64,000 bases of DNA from an uncultured Clostridiaceae bacterium (GTDB taxonomy: Bacteria; Bacillota; Clostridia; Clostridiales; Clostridiaceae). The notes under the pieces were generated by a model that had not been told where the DNA came from, did not search any database, and worked only from the letters and a program-made list of their open reading frames with translations. Within the stretch, counting starts at the first letter, position 1. Every line of letters starts with the position of its first letter. The translations under genes and the position numbers were made by a program. The DNA is taken from positions 124,001 to 188,000 of the forward strand of contig CAMJGD010000002.1 of the NCBI GenBank assembly GCA_946405135.1. Reading direction: 5' to 3'. Positions 25,841 through 34,771 of this stretch are shown here, in pieces.

Positions 25841-26497
25841 ATGTATAACCCTCATAACGTATATCCACACCCTTATTTTATTAATCAACTCATGTATGAC
25901 CCATACATGATGTATAATACTTATATGACGTACCCATGGCCTTACTACGCCAATCCTCTAATGTATAATCCAAACTTTTTCAATCAATTTGATAATCCCT
26001 ATATGCCTTTTGATGATGAAATCAAGTACGGTCCAAAATTCGATTCTTTTCAATTATCAGATGAGTATAGCTTATTTAAACCTAAAGATTATGGTCCTGA
26101 ACCATTTGTAATTAATATTAATGAGGCTTCTAAGGAAAATGATAATTTTCGTACTGCTCTATGGACAGGAAAACATCTACAAGTAACCTTGATGAGCATC
26201 CCTGTGGGGGAAGAAATAGGTTTAGAAATCCATCCTAACCTAGATCAGTTCATACGTATCGAGGCAGGTGAAGGACTGGTTAAAATGGGTGATAAAAAGG
26301 ATAAACTATACTTTCAAGAAAAAGTTTCTGATGACTTTGCTATCGTAATACCTGCTGGAAAATGGCACAATTTAATCAACACAGGCAATATACCAATTAA
26401 ATTATACTCTATCTATGCTCCACCTCAGCATCCATTTGGCACAGTTCATAAAACAAAAGCCGAAGCAGAGGCTGCTGAAAAAAGCCAAGGCCACTAA
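25841..26497 (+). CDS. Cupin domain protein with Tyr/Pro/Met/Asn-rich N-terminus
   Basis: About 218 residues from the ATG at 25841, which follows AAAAGGAATG. The first 60 residues are strongly biased to Y, P, M and N (for example PWPYYANPLMYNP), like spore-coat and crust proteins. Residues about 85-200 are a single cupin barrel: motif 1 EIGLEIHPNLDQFIRIEAGEG-like (split here as EIHPNLDQF and RIEAGEG) and motif 2 PAGKWHNLINTG. Potential metal ligands are the two histidines plus Asp/Gln. A terminator follows at 26527. Function is not known; the composition suggests a structural or coat-associated protein, which is inference. Confidence 0.8.
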   Translation: MYNPHNVYPHPYFINQLMYDPYMMYNTYMTYPWPYYANPLMYNPNFFNQFDNPYMPFDDEIKYGPKFDSFQLSDEYSLFKPKDYGPEPFVININEASKENDNFRTALWTGKHLQVTLMSIPVGEEIGLEIHPNLDQFIRIEAGEGLVKMGDKKDKLYFQEKVSDDFAIVIPAGKWHNLINTGNIPIKLYSIYAPPQHPFGTVHKTKAEAEAAEKSQGH

Positions 26498-26526
26498 TAT
26501 CAAAGTAAGCATAAAAAAGACTACAA

Positions 26527-26571
26527 AAGCAGCTTTCTATGATAATTTGATTTTACCATAGAAAACTGCTT
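26527..26571 (+). terminator. Terminator downstream of the cupin gene
   Basis: AAGCAGCTTTCTATG pairs with CATAGAAAACTGCTT (one mismatch) around a loop of about 15 nt. It ends the cupin transcript and marks the boundary with the decayed insertion sequence. Confidence 0.7.
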
Positions 26572-26584
26572 TATGAATGTATTC

Positions 26585-27349
26585 AAACTATCTTGTGCAA
26601 ATGGATATACACGCCTAAATAGCTTCTTTAAACCCATTTTAACCATCTACACAGAATATAAGAACATCCTGTACTCCTCTATTTCTACGGTCATTAAGGA
26701 ATGAAAACCAGAACTTGCTACTTTCATTTGCTCCTACCCATATCCCTAATACTTCCTTTTCTCCATCCATATTTACACCCAATACAACATATGCTGCTCT
26801 AACAACAATCTGCTTACCTTCACGTAATTTGTAGTAGATTGCATCTATAAATACAAATGAATATGTCTTTTCAAGAGGTCTACTTTGCCATTCAGCTACA
26901 AGCGGTAATATTCTATTTGTAATATTAGAAACAGTCTCAGCACTAATATCTACCCCATATAATTCCTTTATTTGGTCAGAAATATCACGTGTTGTCATAC
27001 CAGTAGCATATAATGATAGAATTTTATCTTCAATTCCATTAATTGATCTTTGATGTTTGGGTACAATTTTAGGTTCAAATTCACCATTCCTATCTCTAGG
27101 AATATTAATTTCAACTGGACCTAGTTCTGTTTTTATAGTTTTCTTAGAATATCCATTTCTACTATTATCATTAGTTTTACCAGTAACATCATACTTTCCA
27201 TAACCTAATGCTTCATCCATTTCAGCTTCTAATGACTCCTGGAGTACATCTCTAAACATTTCTTTTAAAGCATTTAAAATATCATCTGGATTAGAAAAGT
27301 TTTGCTCCTTAATGTATTCCCTTAATAATTCTTTCGACATGTTTGACAT
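26585..27349 (-). pseudogene. IS256-family transposase, truncated and decayed
   Basis: The first 236 codons match the N-terminal half of an IS256-type (Transposase_mut) transposase: NGYSKKTIKTELGPVEINIP, TGMTTRDISDQIKELYG, then VFIDAIYYKLREG with the first catalytic Asp. A stop replaces the residue after CVDG. Beyond it the minus strand still reads NGFKEAI, another stop, and after a frame change VYPFAQ, then homology ends near 26585. Full-length members have about 400 residues, so the second Asp and the Glu of the DDE triad are lost. Terminal sequence of the element probably lies near 27430 (TTTTTTACAGAG). A 12-bp inverted repeat (27355-27405) lies before the start codon. Confidence 0.88.
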
Positions 27350-27576
27350 ATAAAATACTCCTCCTTGTAATAATTTGTTATCTCAATTATTGCCAAGAAG
27401 GAGTACTATTTATTCAGTTTACACAAAGTTTTTTACAGAGCCTGTGAAGATTTGGCTAAAAAAATCTCATAACTCATAAAAAGTTCAACTTTTTGTGTCT
27501 AATATATTGACATTGAGCCAATATTGCACCTCCTCACATATACCATCTTACTATGCTAAACAATCTGTAATTTGTA

Positions 27577-28227
27577 TTAGATTTTCCAGTACACATTATT
27601 AGCTAATCTACATAAGTATCCTTCATTTTTTTCTATTATTTTTCCTGTTTGAATATCTCTAACTATCACATTTTCATGATATTCTGGATTCTCATACCAT
27701 TCAGATAAATATAATTTATCTCCATCTCGAAATAATACTGACTCTGTTTCCCCAATTGCAATATTCTTTTTTTCTGGCCAAATAATCTGATAAAAGCCAT
27801 CATTTCCACTTCTCCCAAGTGTGAGTGGCATTATTTCAAGTTTTAAATTGTAGCAATCTTTCACTTCTGATAAGGACAATTCCACAAGCCTTTCTAGTTT
27901 TTGTTTTTCTGGTATATATTTTAGAATATTAATCAACCTTGTATTGAAATCAACAACTAAAAAATTCAGCTCTCCATTGTTCCATATTGGTTTTTCTACA
28001 TATACATTTTCTTGCATTTTGAATGGTGAATGTACTCTCCCATCAGGAAAATGAACTAAGTGACAATTCATCCCTTGGAATACTTTACCTGCATTAACTA
28101 TCTCTTCAGCTTCATATAAATCACAAAATGAGACTTTGCTTTCGCTACAAGAATACCATTCATTAGTTCCTACAATTATTTCTGGATAGCAATTTGAAAT
28201 GCCTTTAATTTTTGTTATATTTATCAT
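27577..28227 (-). CDS. Hypothetical protein, 216 residues
   Basis: I do not recognise this protein. It has no signal peptide, no membrane segment and no clear motif. The sequence is rich in short alternating hydrophobic stretches (beta-rich look) with several Trp and Tyr, and a repeated pattern around VHFPDGRVHSPF and SVLFRDGDKLYLSEW that resembles blade-like strands. The ATG at 28227 is preceded by GGGGGTGAAT, a good ribosome binding site, and codon use matches its neighbours, so it is probably real. It stands alone between an insertion-sequence remnant and a long non-coding stretch. Confidence 0.65.
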   Translation of the reverse strand: MINITKIKGISNCYPEIIVGTNEWYSCSESKVSFCDLYEAEEIVNAGKVFQGMNCHLVHFPDGRVHSPFKMQENVYVEKPIWNNGELNFLVVDFNTRLINILKYIPEKQKLERLVELSLSEVKDCYNLKLEIMPLTLGRSGNDGFYQIIWPEKKNIAIGETESVLFRDGDKLYLSEWYENPEYHENVIVRDIQTGKIIEKNEGYLCRLANNVYWKI

Positions 28228-28897
28228 CTATTCACCCCCAATACGTTTGCTTCATTTTTGATAAAAATTCATGGTGCTTGCCCTATACTTGAAAACACTT
28301 TATTTATCAGTGATTTACACACTTTTATTTATCTATTTGTACTCACCTCTCAAACCCTGACGTTTTTCCACGCCTACCACCACTTCTCCCACTAAACTTT
28401 GCCAACTTTTTCTCGTAAAAATGATGGTATTCAATACCTCTTTTTTCATCAACCTTTAATCTGAAACCCAGGAAAGTTTGACGAAAATAAATTTAGAGCG
28501 CTCTTAATTTTATCATAAAATCTCTCCCTTTCAAATCTAACTTGCTCGCCAAAGGCATAGGCGAAGCATCTCTTAACTCTCCCTATAAACCCACTAAAAC
28601 CCTTGCTATATCTTCCCTTAACCATACTCCAGCTGTCTCTTTAATCTAATTCATAAAATGAAAAAAGAGCTGAGGTTTTGCTCTCAGCTCTGGTTTTTTG
28701 TTTGATTTTTAGTTTCACTCCTAATTCCGCCACCTACGAGGATTTCGTCAATGTTTAGTGGAAATCACCAAGGTTTAGCGGGTGATTACGCTATTGTTGA
28801 CATCTTTACTACAGTTTCAACAGTAGCTTTCTGCCATTCAAAGTTCGTCTTCGACTCCTTTTCATGGGAAAGCCTTGCATGGACAGTTGTAGAAAAC
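28228..28897. other. Long intergenic stretch, possible gene debris
   Basis: About 670 bp without a credible gene. The minus strand has short open stretches with a start-like ATG near 28460 but they stop within 40 codons. Composition is locally richer in C/T on the plus strand than neighbouring spacers. It contains the hairpin at 28666-28691 and a small one at 28764-28789 (AATCACC/GGTGATT). It may be decayed coding sequence; I cannot identify the source. Confidence 0.4.
28666..28691. terminator. Bidirectional terminator-like hairpin
   Basis: AGAGCTGAG pairs perfectly with CTCAGCTCT around an 8-nt loop. It is flanked by AAAAA on the left and GGTTTTTTG on the right, so it can terminate in either direction. 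It lies downstream of the minus-strand rlmD-type gene. Confidence 0.7.
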
Positions 28898-30265
28898 TTA
28901 CTTCGTCCCTTTAGTCCTTGTAAGTTTAACAACAGTCTCCACGTGAGGCGTATTTGGAAACATATCCATGAGTTTTGTCTTTTCTATTTCGTATCCGTGG
29001 TATGTTAGGTATTTTAGGTCGTTTACTAGGGTCTTTGGATTGCAGGATACGTATATTATATCTTTTGCATCGAATTTTACTACGTATTCTAGAGCCTTTG
29101 GATGTACTCCACTTCTTGGCGGGTCTAGGATTATTATGTCTGGCTTATCCTTTATCTCTTGAATAACCTTAGCTACATCTCCTGCCATGAAGTTGCAGTT
29201 ATTTAATCCATTTAGCTTTGCATTTTCATTAGCAGCTACTACGGCTTCTTCTATAAGCTCTATACCTATAACTTTTTCAGCATCTTGAGCTACAATCTGG
29301 CCTATAGTACCTGTACCGCAGTATAAATCAAACACTACTTTTTGATGAGCATCTCCCATAAAATCTTTAACTATAGTATAAAGCCTTTCTGCACCTTCAG
29401 AATTGGTTTGAAAAAATGAAAAAGGTGATATTTTGAATTGGACACCGAGGAGCTCTTCTCTTATATGATCCTCTCCATAAAGCACCTCCACCTTATCTGC
29501 TATAACAGCATCTGCTAAAGAATCATTGAAGGTATGAATTATAGATTTAAGTTCTCCTTCATATTCCATGGATTTTAAAACTTCACAAAATTCTTTTAGA
29601 TCAAAATCCATCTGAGTAGTGGTTACAATGTTAACCATAATTTCTGAAGTATTTTTTGCTTTTCTTATGATAAGATTTCTTAAATATCCTTCATGACTTA
29701 ATATTCTATAATAAGGAAGGGATTTATCTTTAAAATAATTTATGACAGCACTTATTATCTTTCTGTAGTCTTCATCTACAATCTTGCAGTTATCTACAGT
29801 TATTATACTAAAAGGACTTCCCTTTATGTGCATACCTAAAGTAAGCTCTCCGCCCTTTTGGAAGTCTCCAAAAGTAAATTCCATCTTATTTCTATAAGCC
29901 CACTGTGCAGGACTTTTTTCTATACCCATAAAATCTCCAAAAGGAACTTCAGCTTCTTCAAAAAGTCTTTTAACTTCATCTTCCTTTATATGAAGCTGCT
30001 GCTCATAAGGAACATTTTGAGAAGAACAACCTCCACATATTCCAAAATGAGGACATAATGGGTCAATTTCATAAGGAGCTCTTTCTATGATATCTACAAT
30101 TTTAGCTTCAGCATAATTCTTTTTCTTTTTTGTTATTCTGGCATTTACTTTTTGTCCTGGTACTGCTCCTTTTATATATATTTTCATTCCTTCATAAAAA
30201 GTTATACCGTAACCTGGAAATTCACTGCTATGTATATATAGTTCTAATGTGGTCCCTTTTTTCAT
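28898..30265 (-). CDS. rlmD: 23S rRNA (uracil-C5)-methyltransferase, RlmD/RlmCD (RumA family)
   Basis: A 455-residue cytosolic enzyme that makes 5-methyluridine in 23S rRNA (in Firmicutes one enzyme often modifies both U747 and U1939). N-terminal TRAM domain (about 1-60), then an iron-sulphur cluster motif [10 protein letters not shown] near 74-83 plus a later Cys in DNCKIV. The SAM-binding domain has [10 protein letters not shown] near 315 and the C-terminal catalytic segment [11 protein letters not shown] and VSCNPKTL with the nucleophilic Cys near 408. ATG at 30265, stop 28898; length is normal. The next gene in the same direction is the RDD protein upstream. Confidence 0.93.
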   Translation of the reverse strand: MKKGTTLELYIHSSEFPGYGITFYEGMKIYIKGAVPGQKVNARITKKKKNYAEAKIVDIIERAPYEIDPLCPHFGICGGCSSQNVPYEQQLHIKEDEVKRLFEEAEVPFGDFMGIEKSPAQWAYRNKMEFTFGDFQKGGELTLGMHIKGSPFSIITVDNCKIVDEDYRKIISAVINYFKDKSLPYYRILSHEGYLRNLIIRKAKNTSEIMVNIVTTTQMDFDLKEFCEVLKSMEYEGELKSIIHTFNDSLADAVIADKVEVLYGEDHIREELLGVQFKISPFSFFQTNSEGAERLYTIVKDFMGDAHQKVVFDLYCGTGTIGQIVAQDAEKVIGIELIEEAVVAANENAKLNGLNNCNFMAGDVAKVIQEIKDKPDIIILDPPRSGVHPKALEYVVKFDAKDIIYVSCNPKTLVNDLKYLTYHGYEIEKTKLMDMFPNTPHVETVVKLTRTKGTK

Positions 30266-30282
30266 GAAAGCACTCCCAACCT

Positions 30283-30747
30283 TTATTTTATTTTTATAGA
30301 TTTTATATTACTTAATTTTCTTCCTAAAGTATTCTTAAGCTTTGATGACTCCATAATAATTGGATAAAGCACATTGAATATTGCATATATTGTAAGATAC
30401 ATTCCTACCTTATCTGATACGAAATGGCCAGCTGAAAGTCTTAATAATCCATCAAAAATATAAAGTCCGGCAAAGGAAGCTCCTCCGATTATCGCCTGAT
30501 CTATTATAACAGCATTTAAACTATTTAAAACACTTATTTTTTCTTCTTGGAAAGAAGTTTTCTTAGTTATATCCTCTTTTGTAGTTTTTTTAGTAGTTTC
30601 AATTTTATTCTCTTCATCTATAACCTTTTTTTCTTCTTCTACAGGTGTGTTATTTTCCTCTTTCTGTAAAACTTCTTTTGTATCTTCTATTATTATTTCT
30701 TCTTTTTCATTTATATTTTCTGACTTTTTATTTTCATTTTCTAACAT
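30283..30747 (-). CDS. RDD family membrane protein with acidic/lysine-rich N-terminus
   Basis: A 154-residue protein. The first 65 residues are a low-complexity, Glu/Lys/Asn-rich, probably disordered tail ([13 protein letters not shown]). Residues about 72-154 hold two membrane helices and the RDD-type features: N-A-V-I-I-D near the first helix and a terminal [11 protein letters not shown] segment. In RDD proteins the first R is replaced here by N (LNAVIID). The ATG follows AGGAGGAAAATT. It lies 17 bp upstream of rlmD on the same strand. RDD proteins include Na+/H+ antiporters but most are uncharacterised. Confidence 0.75.
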   Translation of the reverse strand: MLENENKKSENINEKEEIIIEDTKEVLQKEENNTPVEEEKKVIDEENKIETTKKTTKEDITKKTSFQEEKISVLNSLNAVIIDQAIIGGASFAGLYIFDGLLRLSAGHFVSDKVGMYLTIYAIFNVLYPIIMESSKLKNTLGRKLSNIKSIKIK

Positions 30748-30983
30748 TAATTTTCCTCCTCAAATGCACTTAAAAGTGCCCATATTAAATCTATTCCTAA
30801 CTTACTATACTACATTTGATAATTTATGTAAACCCGATTAAGTTCTAATTTATGTAAATTATTTATTAAAAACAGATTGATTAATTTTCACTACAGATTT
30901 TTATATTTTATGATTAATAAATGAAAATATCTTATGATATAATTATTAAGATATTATTTTATGTTGTTAGGACGGTGTTAATT

Positions 30984-31736
30984 TTGTGGCAGTTAATATT
31001 TTTATGCGGTGCAGGTTTTTTAGCCGCTTTCGTGGATTCTATAGCCGGCGGCGGAGGTCTTATAAGTGTTCCTGCATTTTTAATAGCAGGTTTTCCTGCT
31101 CATATTGCCTTAGGAACTAATAAATTTGCTGCAACCACTGCATCTTTTACTAGTTCAATTAAATTTGCTAAATCGGGTAAAGTAAATTTTAAAATATTGA
31201 AATACATAATTCCCTTCACTCTCGTGGGAGCTATACTTGGAGTAAAAGCAGTACTTCTTATAAATCAGCAATTTCTTTATCCTATTGTGATGATATTAAT
31301 AGTTTTTGTTGGTATATACAGTTTATTTTCTAAAAACATAGGAGTAGAAAACAAATTCCAAGGTATAACTAAATTAAATTTATTTTTGGGGATTCTTTTA
31401 GGATTCTCCATAGGTTTTTATGATGGCTTTTTTGGGCCAGGTACTGGATCTTTTTTAATATTTGGTCTCATACATATATTTAAATTTGATTTTACTAATG
31501 CCAGCGGGAATGCTAAAATTCTTAACTTTGTAAGTAATGTAACCTCTCTAGTGATGTTTGCTCTAAGTGGGAAAATCAGATTCTCCTATGGTATTATAGT
31601 TGCAGTATTTATGATAATAGGAGCAGAGCTTGGAACTAAAGCTGCTTTAAATAAAGGAACCAAACTTATTAAACCTATATTTATAATAATGTCTCTAGGG
31701 GTTGCAGTAAAAATTTTAATTCAGTACTATCTATAG
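30984..31736 (+). CDS. TauE/SafE family sulfite/anion exporter
   Basis: About 250 residues and seven to eight hydrophobic helices. Family motifs are present twice: DSIAGGGGLISVPAFL near the N-terminus and YDGFFGPGTGSFLIFG in the second half, as expected for the duplicated TauE fold. I prefer the TTG at 30984 because AGGACGG lies at the right distance; an ATG at 30921 would add 21 residues but has no ribosome binding site. Family members export sulfite, sulfoacetate or related anions. It stands alone, with a terminator after it. Confidence 0.85.
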   Translation: MWQLIFLCGAGFLAAFVDSIAGGGGLISVPAFLIAGFPAHIALGTNKFAATTASFTSSIKFAKSGKVNFKILKYIIPFTLVGAILGVKAVLLINQQFLYPIVMILIVFVGIYSLFSKNIGVENKFQGITKLNLFLGILLGFSIGFYDGFFGPGTGSFLIFGLIHIFKFDFTNASGNAKILNFVSNVTSLVMFALSGKIRFSYGIIVAVFMIIGAELGTKAALNKGTKLIKPIFIIMSLGVAVKILIQYYL

Positions 31737-31754
31737 TCTTTAAAGGAAAGTAAA

Positions 31755-31794
31755 AAGAGCTTGGAAGTGAAATAGCCTTCATTTCCAAGCTTCT
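31755..31794 (+). terminator. Terminator after the TauE/SafE gene
   Basis: AAGAGCTTGGAAGTGAA pairs with TTCATTTCCAAGCTTCTT with one small bulge, followed by TTATATTTTT. It ends the plus-strand gene. Confidence 0.8.
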
Positions 31795-31839
31795 TTTATA
31801 TTTTTCTAGATAATATATGCTCCCAATTTTATTTGATTA

Positions 31840-32085
31840 TTATAATACCTTCCTTAAAGTATCAGGTTCCTGCTCTTTTATAAACCTATCATTGCTATCA
31901 TTTGTGAAGAGTACTCTAACTTTATTCTCTTCAATTCTAAGTACCTTTCCTTTTAGTTTGCTTCCTATTAAATTTACTGGAGAATTTTTTACTAGTTCTT
32001 TAATATTTTTTCCGCCGCAGTAACTACATTGATTCTCATCTTTAAATATCCTTCTGCATTCTAAACAATAAAAAAGTTTGTTCAT
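31840..32085 (-). CDS. Small zinc-ribbon protein, 81 residues
   Basis: Two CxxC pairs (Cys8/Cys11 in FYCLECRR and Cys20/Cys23 in CSYCGG) form a likely structural zinc ribbon. The remaining 50 residues are a small beta-rich domain ending EQEPDTLRKVL. The ATG follows TTGGGGGTAGA. No membrane segment. It is a single gene between the TauE/SafE gene and the maltose locus. The function is unknown. Confidence 0.7.
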   Translation of the reverse strand: MNKLFYCLECRRIFKDENQCSYCGGKNIKELVKNSPVNLIGSKLKGKVLRIEENKVRVLFTNDSNDRFIKEQEPDTLRKVL

Positions 32086-32388
32086 AAAAATCTACCCCCA
32101 AATAAAATTATAGCTCTATACCATTATATTCTATAAAAAGTAATCAAATCCTTTTAAAAATATTCAAAATTATATGAATTTTATAATTCTTGTTGCACAC
32201 TGTTTCATAAAATTATAGATAAATACAGATTAATTTATAAAATTCTCTAAAATCCTTTATAATCATTAAATTTTATAAATTTTATGTTGATGAATCTGCC
32301 ATTAGATGATATATTAGATATATAATAATATAGATTAAGATGATATTATATTTCATATTTTATGAAATATATATTTTTTAACTATTTG

Positions 32389-32402
32389 TGCAACCGATTG
32401 CA
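32389..32402. promoter_or_regulatory. LacI/MalR operator upstream of the GH65 phosphorylase gene
   Basis: TGCAACCGATTGCA fits the 14-bp palindrome TGCAANCGNTTGCA found at the promoters of both importers. It lies 41 bp before the ATG at 32443. A separate palindrome ATTTCATA-TTT-TATGAAAT is about 25 bp upstream. Confidence 0.8.
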
Positions 32403-32442
32403 TTGCATTTTTAAAATCTTATTGAAGAGGTGTAATAATTCT

Positions 32443-34758
32443 ATGAAAAATTATTTTCAATTAGACGAATGGAATATAATAGAAAATAGCCTTCATACTG
32501 AAGATAACAGAATATATGAAAGTGTTATGAGTCTTGGCAACGGAAATATGGGCATTAGAGGAAATTTTGAAGAAGATTACTCCGGTGATTCTTTGAAAGG
32601 CACCTATATAGCTGGTGTCTACTATCCTGACAAAACTCGTGTAGGCTGGTGGAAAAATGGATATCCTGAATATTTTGCAAAAGTTTTAAATGCGGTAAAC
32701 TTCATAGGAATAAAAGTTATATTAAATGATGAAAATTTAGACCTTGCTTTAGCTAAAGTTAAAGATTTTAAAAGAATTTTAAACATGAGAGATGGTTATT
32801 TACTAAGGTCTTTCACTGTAATAGACAAAGAAAATAGAGAAACAAAAGTAGAAGTAAAAAGATTTTTGAGCATAGTAAATAAAGAAATAGGAGCTATAAG
32901 CTACAGCGTCACTCCTCTTAATTATGACGGGAAATTAGAATTACTTCCTTATCTTGATGGAGACGTTAAAAATGAAGACTCCAATTATGATGAAAAATTC
33001 TGGGTGGAAGTTCAAAGAGATGCGAGCTTCTATACTGGTGATATAACTATGAAAACAAAAAAATTAGATTTCTATGTTACTTCCGCTATGAAATATGAAG
33101 TTTTAGAAAATGGTAAAAGGTTAGAAGCAGATGTAGATATAGTTGAAAGAGAAAAGTTTGTAGGAAACAGCATAAAACTAAATATAAGAAAAGAAAGTAC
33201 TATTACATTAAATAAATATATAGCTATCACCAGCAATAGATATTATGATATTAAAGATTTGACTTCAAAAGCCTATGAATCATTAGAAGCTGCCTATGAA
33301 AAAGGTTTTGATACCTTGTTAAATGAAAATGCTGAAAAATGGCATGAACACTGGAATGAAAGTGATATAGTCATAGAAGATGATGCAAAAGCTCAACAGT
33401 CCATAAGATTTAACATCTTCCAGCTAAATCAAACCTATACTGGAGAAGATCCAAGACTTAATATAGGGCCAAAAGGATTTACAGGTGAAAAATATGGCGG
33501 CAGCACTTACTGGGATACAGAAGCTTATTGCTTACCCTTCTTTTTAAGCACTGCTGAAGAGAAAATTTCAAAAAACTTATTGATATATAGATACCATCAT
33601 CTTCAAAAGGCTATAGAAAACGCTAAAAAGCTTGGTTTTAAAAACGGTGCTGCTCTCTATCCTATGGTTACTATGAATGGTGAAGAGTGTCACAATGAAT
33701 GGGAGATAACCTTCGAAGAAATTCACAGAAATGGTGCTATAGCTTATGCTATATATAATTATGTAAATTATACTGGAGACAAGTCCTATCTTGGTGAATA
33801 TGGCTTTGAGGTGCTAACTGGCATATCTAGATTCTGGAGCCAAAGAGTTAATTATTCAGAAGAAAAAGGTAAATATGTAATACTTGGTGTAACAGGTCCT
33901 AATGAATATGATAACAATGTAAATAACAACTGGTACACTAATACTATAGCCTGTTGGACTATGGAATATACTATAGAAGCTATGAATTACTTAAAGGAAA
34001 ATGAACCTGAAAGATATAAGGAACTAATAAATAAATTATCTTTAAAGGAAAGTGAAATTGCTAAGTGGAAGGAAATTATAAACAATATGTACTATCCAGT
34101 GCATAAAGAGCTTGGAGTATTTTTGCAGCAGGATGGATATATGGACAAAGAACAAATCCTTGTTAAGGACTTAGAGCCTTCAGAACTTCCACTAAATCAG
34201 AATTGGTCTTGGGATAGAATTCTTCGTTCTTGCTTTATAAAACAAGCTGATGTACTTCAAGGGTTATACTTTTTAGAAGATAGATTTGATCTAGACACTA
34301 TAAAGAGAAACTTTGATTTTTATGAACCAAGAACTGTACATGAATCTTCTTTGTCACCTTGTGTACATTCCATACTTTCAGCCAAAATAGGCAATCAAGA
34401 AAAAGCTTATGAAATGTATTTAAGAACTGCAAGATTGGATTTAGACAATTATAATAACGATACAGATGATGGCCTTCATATTACAAGTATGGCTGGCACA
34501 TGGATGTCTATAGTTCATGGTTTTGGTGGAATGAGAGTAAGAGATAATGTATTATGCTTAAATCCTTTCATACCAAAAGCCTGGAGTAAATACTCTTTTA
34601 AAGTAATGTTTAGAAATCATCTTTTAAAAGTAATAGTAGATAAAAATACTGTAACCATAAATCATGAATGTGGAAAAGACTTTTCACTAAAGGTTTATGA
34701 CAATGTTTATAACATAAAAGAAGGAGAACAACTAAAAATCAATTTTAAAAAGTTTTAA
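32443..34758 (+). CDS. Glycoside hydrolase family 65 disaccharide phosphorylase, probably maltose phosphorylase
   Basis: About 771 residues, normal for GH65 phosphorylases. It would cleave maltose with phosphate to glucose and beta-glucose-1-phosphate in the cytosol. The signature around the catalytic Glu is NEWEITFEEIHRNG near residue 425. The N-terminal domain shows the usual SLGNGNMGIRGNFEE start. ATG at 32443 follows GAAGAGGTG; upstream in-frame ATG at 32362 has no ribosome binding site and would place the operator inside the gene. Kojibiose or trehalose phosphorylase are alternatives in the family; the maltose locus favours maltose. The beta-phosphoglucomutase partner is at 46543. Confidence 0.85.
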   Translation: MKNYFQLDEWNIIENSLHTEDNRIYESVMSLGNGNMGIRGNFEEDYSGDSLKGTYIAGVYYPDKTRVGWWKNGYPEYFAKVLNAVNFIGIKVILNDENLDLALAKVKDFKRILNMRDGYLLRSFTVIDKENRETKVEVKRFLSIVNKEIGAISYSVTPLNYDGKLELLPYLDGDVKNEDSNYDEKFWVEVQRDASFYTGDITMKTKKLDFYVTSAMKYEVLENGKRLEADVDIVEREKFVGNSIKLNIRKESTITLNKYIAITSNRYYDIKDLTSKAYESLEAAYEKGFDTLLNENAEKWHEHWNESDIVIEDDAKAQQSIRFNIFQLNQTYTGEDPRLNIGPKGFTGEKYGGSTYWDTEAYCLPFFLSTAEEKISKNLLIYRYHHLQKAIENAKKLGFKNGAALYPMVTMNGEECHNEWEITFEEIHRNGAIAYAIYNYVNYTGDKSYLGEYGFEVLTGISRFWSQRVNYSEEKGKYVILGVTGPNEYDNNVNNNWYTNTIACWTMEYTIEAMNYLKENEPERYKELINKLSLKESEIAKWKEIINNMYYPVHKELGVFLQQDGYMDKEQILVKDLEPSELPLNQNWSWDRILRSCFIKQADVLQGLYFLEDRFDLDTIKRNFDFYEPRTVHESSLSPCVHSILSAKIGNQEKAYEMYLRTARLDLDNYNNDTDDGLHITSMAGTWMSIVHGFGGMRVRDNVLCLNPFIPKAWSKYSFKVMFRNHLLKVIVDKNTVTINHECGKDFSLKVYDNVYNIKEGEQLKINFKKF

Positions 34759-34771
34759 GGAGGAAAAATAT

